Notes under the pieces: generated by a model
The model's database searches: none
The model's input: the letters and a program-made list of their open reading frames with translations, nothing else
What the model was told of the DNA's origin: nothing
Translations under genes and position numbers: made by a program
Assembly (NCBI GenBank): GCA_001796515.1
Contig: MGMS01000005.1
Coordinates: 1-61,061 of the forward strand
Origin: Chloroflexi bacterium RBG_13_51_36
GTDB taxonomy: Bacteria; Chloroflexota; Dehalococcoidia; GIF9; AB-539-J10
DNA length: 61,061 nt
Direction: 5' to 3'
In this document: positions 58,764-61,061 of the stretch, one piece after another
How positions within the stretch are numbered: position 1 is the first letter of the stretch
Layout: the number at the start of each line of letters is the position of its first letter

Positions 58764-60524
58764 TTAGAAAAGCCCTTGTACCTTGCCGGTCTTGGTATCA
58801 ACATCTATCCTTCTGAATGCTGGATCGGAGCTCGTGCCCGGCATCAGGCTGATTGTTCCAGCGCAGGGACAAAGGAATTTCGCCCCGGAATAAATGAGTA
58901 CGTCGCGAATGGGCAGTGTCCATCCCTTGGGAACGCCCTTGATTGCCGGGTCGTGAGTCAGGCTCAGGTGAGTCTTCACCATCATAGTGGCGTACTCATC
59001 ATATTTCTTGTCTGCTTCAAATACCTTGGCCTTGGCTTCCGCTTCAGGTGTCCAGGACACGCCATCGGCTCCATAGACTACCTTGGCAATCTTTTCCACC
59101 CGCTCTCGTAGCTTCATTTCCATGGGATAAAGGAATTTGAAGTCGTTCTTCTGGTTGCAGGCTTCCATAACGGTATCGGCTAGCTCGAGTGCTCCATCGC
59201 CACCGTTTGCCCAATGAGACGAGAAAGCACAACGTGCCCCAGCAGCCTCGGCTGCCTTACGCACCATGGCGACCTCAGCCTTAGTGTCAGTGTGGAAGGA
59301 GTTGATGCACACCACCGGATTAATGCCTGCTGTTTTGATGGTATTGATGTGGTGTACCATATTGGCAAGCCCCTTCTCTAAAGTCTTCAAGTCTTCTTTG
59401 GTGTAGGCATCAGGCAGTGGCAGTCCCGCTACAACCTTGGGTCCGCCGCCATGCATCTTCAGTGCCCTGATGGTGGCGGTGAGTATTGATACGTGAGGCT
59501 TGAGGCCGCTGTAGCGGCACTTGACATTCCAGAACTTCTCAAAGCCAATGTCGGCAGCAAAGCCGCTTTCGGTGACAACGTAGTCAGCCATCTTGAGGGC
59601 AATGCGGTCGGCGATGATGGAGTTTTGGCCGACAGCGATATTGGCGAAGGGGCCGGCATGCACAAGAACGGGCTGATACTCCGCGGTGCTGCACAAAGTG
59701 GGGTTAATAGCATTGCACATGAAAGCGGTCATAGCACCAGCGACTTCAAGGTCACGGGTGGTAACCGGGTTACCCTTTTTATCGTAGGCCACGGTGATCT
59801 CGTCCATCCTCTTACGCAGGTCTGCTAAGTCATTGACTATGGCGAGCATAGCCATGATCTCAGAGCTTACCGCAATACCGAACTTGGACTGCATCAGAAA
59901 GCCGTCCATCTTGCCTCCGATGCCGATGATGATGTTTCTGAGAGTCTGGGCACAGAAGTCCATGACCCATCCCATTTCTACCCTGGTCGGGTCAACATCC
60001 AACCGGCGCAGGTTACGTTTGGCCAGTTCGGCGTCATCGTAATTGCGCTCATGCTGCATTCTCGAAGTAAGCGCTACCATGGCCAGGTTATGGGCATTCA
60101 CGAGCGAGTTGATGTCGCCGGTAAGTCCCATGGAGAATTCGGTCATGGGAATGAGCAAGGCATTGCCCCCGCCAGCAGCCGTTCCCTTGATATTCATAGT
60201 GGGCCCACCTGAGGGCTGGCGGATGCAGCCCATTACATTCTGCTTCCGTTTGCCCAGACCCTCTACGAGACCCATCAGGGTAGTCGTTTTGCCCTCGCCC
60301 AGTGGCGTGGGAGTAATAGCGGTCACCTCGATATACTTGCCGTCGGGCTTCTGCTTAAGGCGATCGATGATTTTCAGGAAGTCCAGTTTGCTTATTCGCG
60401 CATAAGGGACAACTTCATCCTTTTGCAGCCCAAGCTTCTTCTGCCATTCCTCGGGGGTGGGCATATTCTGTTCCGCCGCTTCTGCAATCTCCCAGTCCTT
60501 CATTTTCGTTGCATCGTAAGCCAT
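58764..60524 (-). CDS. fhs: Formate-tetrahydrofolate ligase
   Basis: Makes 10-formyl-THF from formate, ATP and THF, the entry step of the Wood-Ljungdahl methyl branch. 586 residues. The P-loop [13 protein letters not shown] is intact, with [20 protein letters not shown] and the folate-binding [20 protein letters not shown]; the end [20 protein letters not shown] is typical. It lies 30 bases after folD on the same strand; with the following Fe-S gene this looks like one operon. Confidence 0.96.
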   Translation of the reverse strand: MAYDATKMKDWEIAEAAEQNMPTPEEWQKKLGLQKDEVVPYARISKLDFLKIIDRLKQKPDGKYIEVTAITPTPLGEGKTTTLMGLVEGLGKRKQNVMGCIRQPSGGPTMNIKGTAAGGGNALLIPMTEFSMGLTGDINSLVNAHNLAMVALTSRMQHERNYDDAELAKRNLRRLDVDPTRVEMGWVMDFCAQTLRNIIIGIGGKMDGFLMQSKFGIAVSSEIMAMLAIVNDLADLRKRMDEITVAYDKKGNPVTTRDLEVAGAMTAFMCNAINPTLCSTAEYQPVLVHAGPFANIAVGQNSIIADRIALKMADYVVTESGFAADIGFEKFWNVKCRYSGLKPHVSILTATIRALKMHGGGPKVVAGLPLPDAYTKEDLKTLEKGLANMVHHINTIKTAGINPVVCINSFHTDTKAEVAMVRKAAEAAGARCAFSSHWANGGDGALELADTVMEACNQKNDFKFLYPMEMKLRERVEKIAKVVYGADGVSWTPEAEAKAKVFEADKKYDEYATMMVKTHLSLTHDPAIKGVPKGWTLPIRDVLIYSGAKFLCPCAGTISLMPGTSSDPAFRRIDVDTKTGKVQGLF

Positions 60525-60554
60525 GATAATCTCCTTTCTTATCGTTCTTAAGTA

Positions 60555-61061
60555 TTATTTTCTCGTACGCTCAGCTCTTCGTTCAGCCGCCACCACAGTG
60601 TTGACCATAAGCATGGTGATAGTCATGGGGCCAACCCCTCCCGGCACCGGCGTGATAGCACTGGCTTTTGCTTTGACCGCCTCGAAGTCTACATCGCCCC
60701 TGAGGTCAGGGACCTGCTTGGTGGGGTCCGTCTTGCTTTGTTTCCATCCCACCCGGTTTACCCCGACATCGATAACAACTGCCCCTTCTTTTACCATATC
60801 TGCTTTGATAACTTCTGGAGAGCCCATTGCGGCAACCAGGATATCCGCCTGTCTGGTGATTTCTGCCATGTTTTTGGTTCCCGTGTGAACAACAGTCACG
60901 GTGGCATTGGCACGCTTGTTCTTCTGCACCAGCATGGCCATAAGGGGCTTGCCTACTATGTTGCTGCGACCACATATGACCACATGCTTGCCTTCAGGGG
61001 GATTGCCGCTGCGAACCATTAGCTCCACTGCGCCGTGGGGTGTGCAGGGCATGAAATACGG
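60555..61061 (-). CDS. folD: Methylenetetrahydrofolate dehydrogenase/cyclohydrolase, N-terminus outside window
   Basis: Converts 10-formyl-THF to methylene-THF. Only the C-terminal ~168 residues are present; the frame is open at the right edge. [10 protein letters not shown], the Rossmann motif [33 protein letters not shown] and the end [20 protein letters not shown] are hallmark FolD segments. The catalytic Lys and Tyr lie in the missing part. First visible gene of the folD-fhs-FeS operon. Confidence 0.95.
   Translation of the reverse strand, partial: PYFMPCTPHGAVELMVRSGNPPEGKHVVICGRSNIVGKPLMAMLVQKNKRANATVTVVHTGTKNMAEITRQADILVAAMGSPEVIKADMVKEGAVVIDVGVNRVGWKQSKTDPTKQVPDLRGDVDFEAVKAKASAITPVPGGVGPMTITMLMVNTVVAAERRAERTRK

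Overview
The window looks like part of a chromosome from an anaerobic Chloroflexota bacterium, most likely Dehalococcoidia-like. This rests on gene content: an archaeal-type phosphoglycerate mutase, a PAC2 protein beside TldD/TldE, DUF951 relics, a glycyl radical enzyme, the folate branch of one-carbon metabolism (fhs, folD) and many short palindromic repeats. The lineage is inferred; no rRNA is present.

Layout. 1-5 kb: a partial short-chain dehydrogenase (apparent AUC start), tRNA-His beside a broken tRNA-Arg-like sequence, a GT4 glycosyltransferase overlapping a methyltransferase, a DUF3096 membrane peptide and phosphoglycerate mutase. 5-13 kb: a minus-strand block of tldD, tldE, PAC2, type-4 uracil-DNA glycosylase, RNase J and an FtsK translocase. 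13.3-16.9 kb is the most unusual stretch. A resident pyrF survives only as its first 45 codons (13369-13506) and last ~27 codons (to 16826). Between them lie a complete, divergent pyrF with a strong promoter and, convergent to it, a 587-residue protein joining a PyrE-like phosphoribosyltransferase to a diadenylate-cyclase-like (DisA_N/DAC) domain. 17-22.4 kb: MarR regulator, HAD-like protein, Ste24-type protease, MFS transporter and gene relics. 22.4-26.1 kb: a glycyl radical enzyme and its activase. 26.5-33.2 kb: a DUF72 protein, a repeat cluster and a lexA - imuB - DUF6504 - dnaE2 SOS mutagenesis operon without imuA. 33.3-43.4 kb: an ABC-2 exporter pair, a second MFS, small-molecule enzymes, an acetate-type transporter, an aminotransferase and an aldolase. 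43.5-55.7 kb: informational genes (rpsT, rel, hisS, gyrB, nadD, obg, dnaA, fmt), interrupted after gyrB by two unknown genes flanked by integron-attC-like hairpins. 55.7-61 kb: nitroreductase, acyl-CoA dehydrogenase, a HoxU/NuoG-like Fe-S protein, fhs and a partial folD.

How the genes work together. fhs and folD interconvert formate and methylene-tetrahydrofolate; the adjacent Fe-S protein may supply electrons. Acyl-CoA dehydrogenase, aminotransferase and the glycyl radical enzyme suggest fermentative or syntrophic use of organic acids, amino acids or aromatics. LexA probably controls the ImuB/DnaE2 translesion polymerase through a GAAC-N4-GTTA-like box. The PRTase-DAC fusion and its partner pyrF are the best candidates for an undescribed system: a pyrimidine-pathway enzyme or effector gated by a nucleotide-sensing domain, lodged inside and functionally replacing the resident pyrF.
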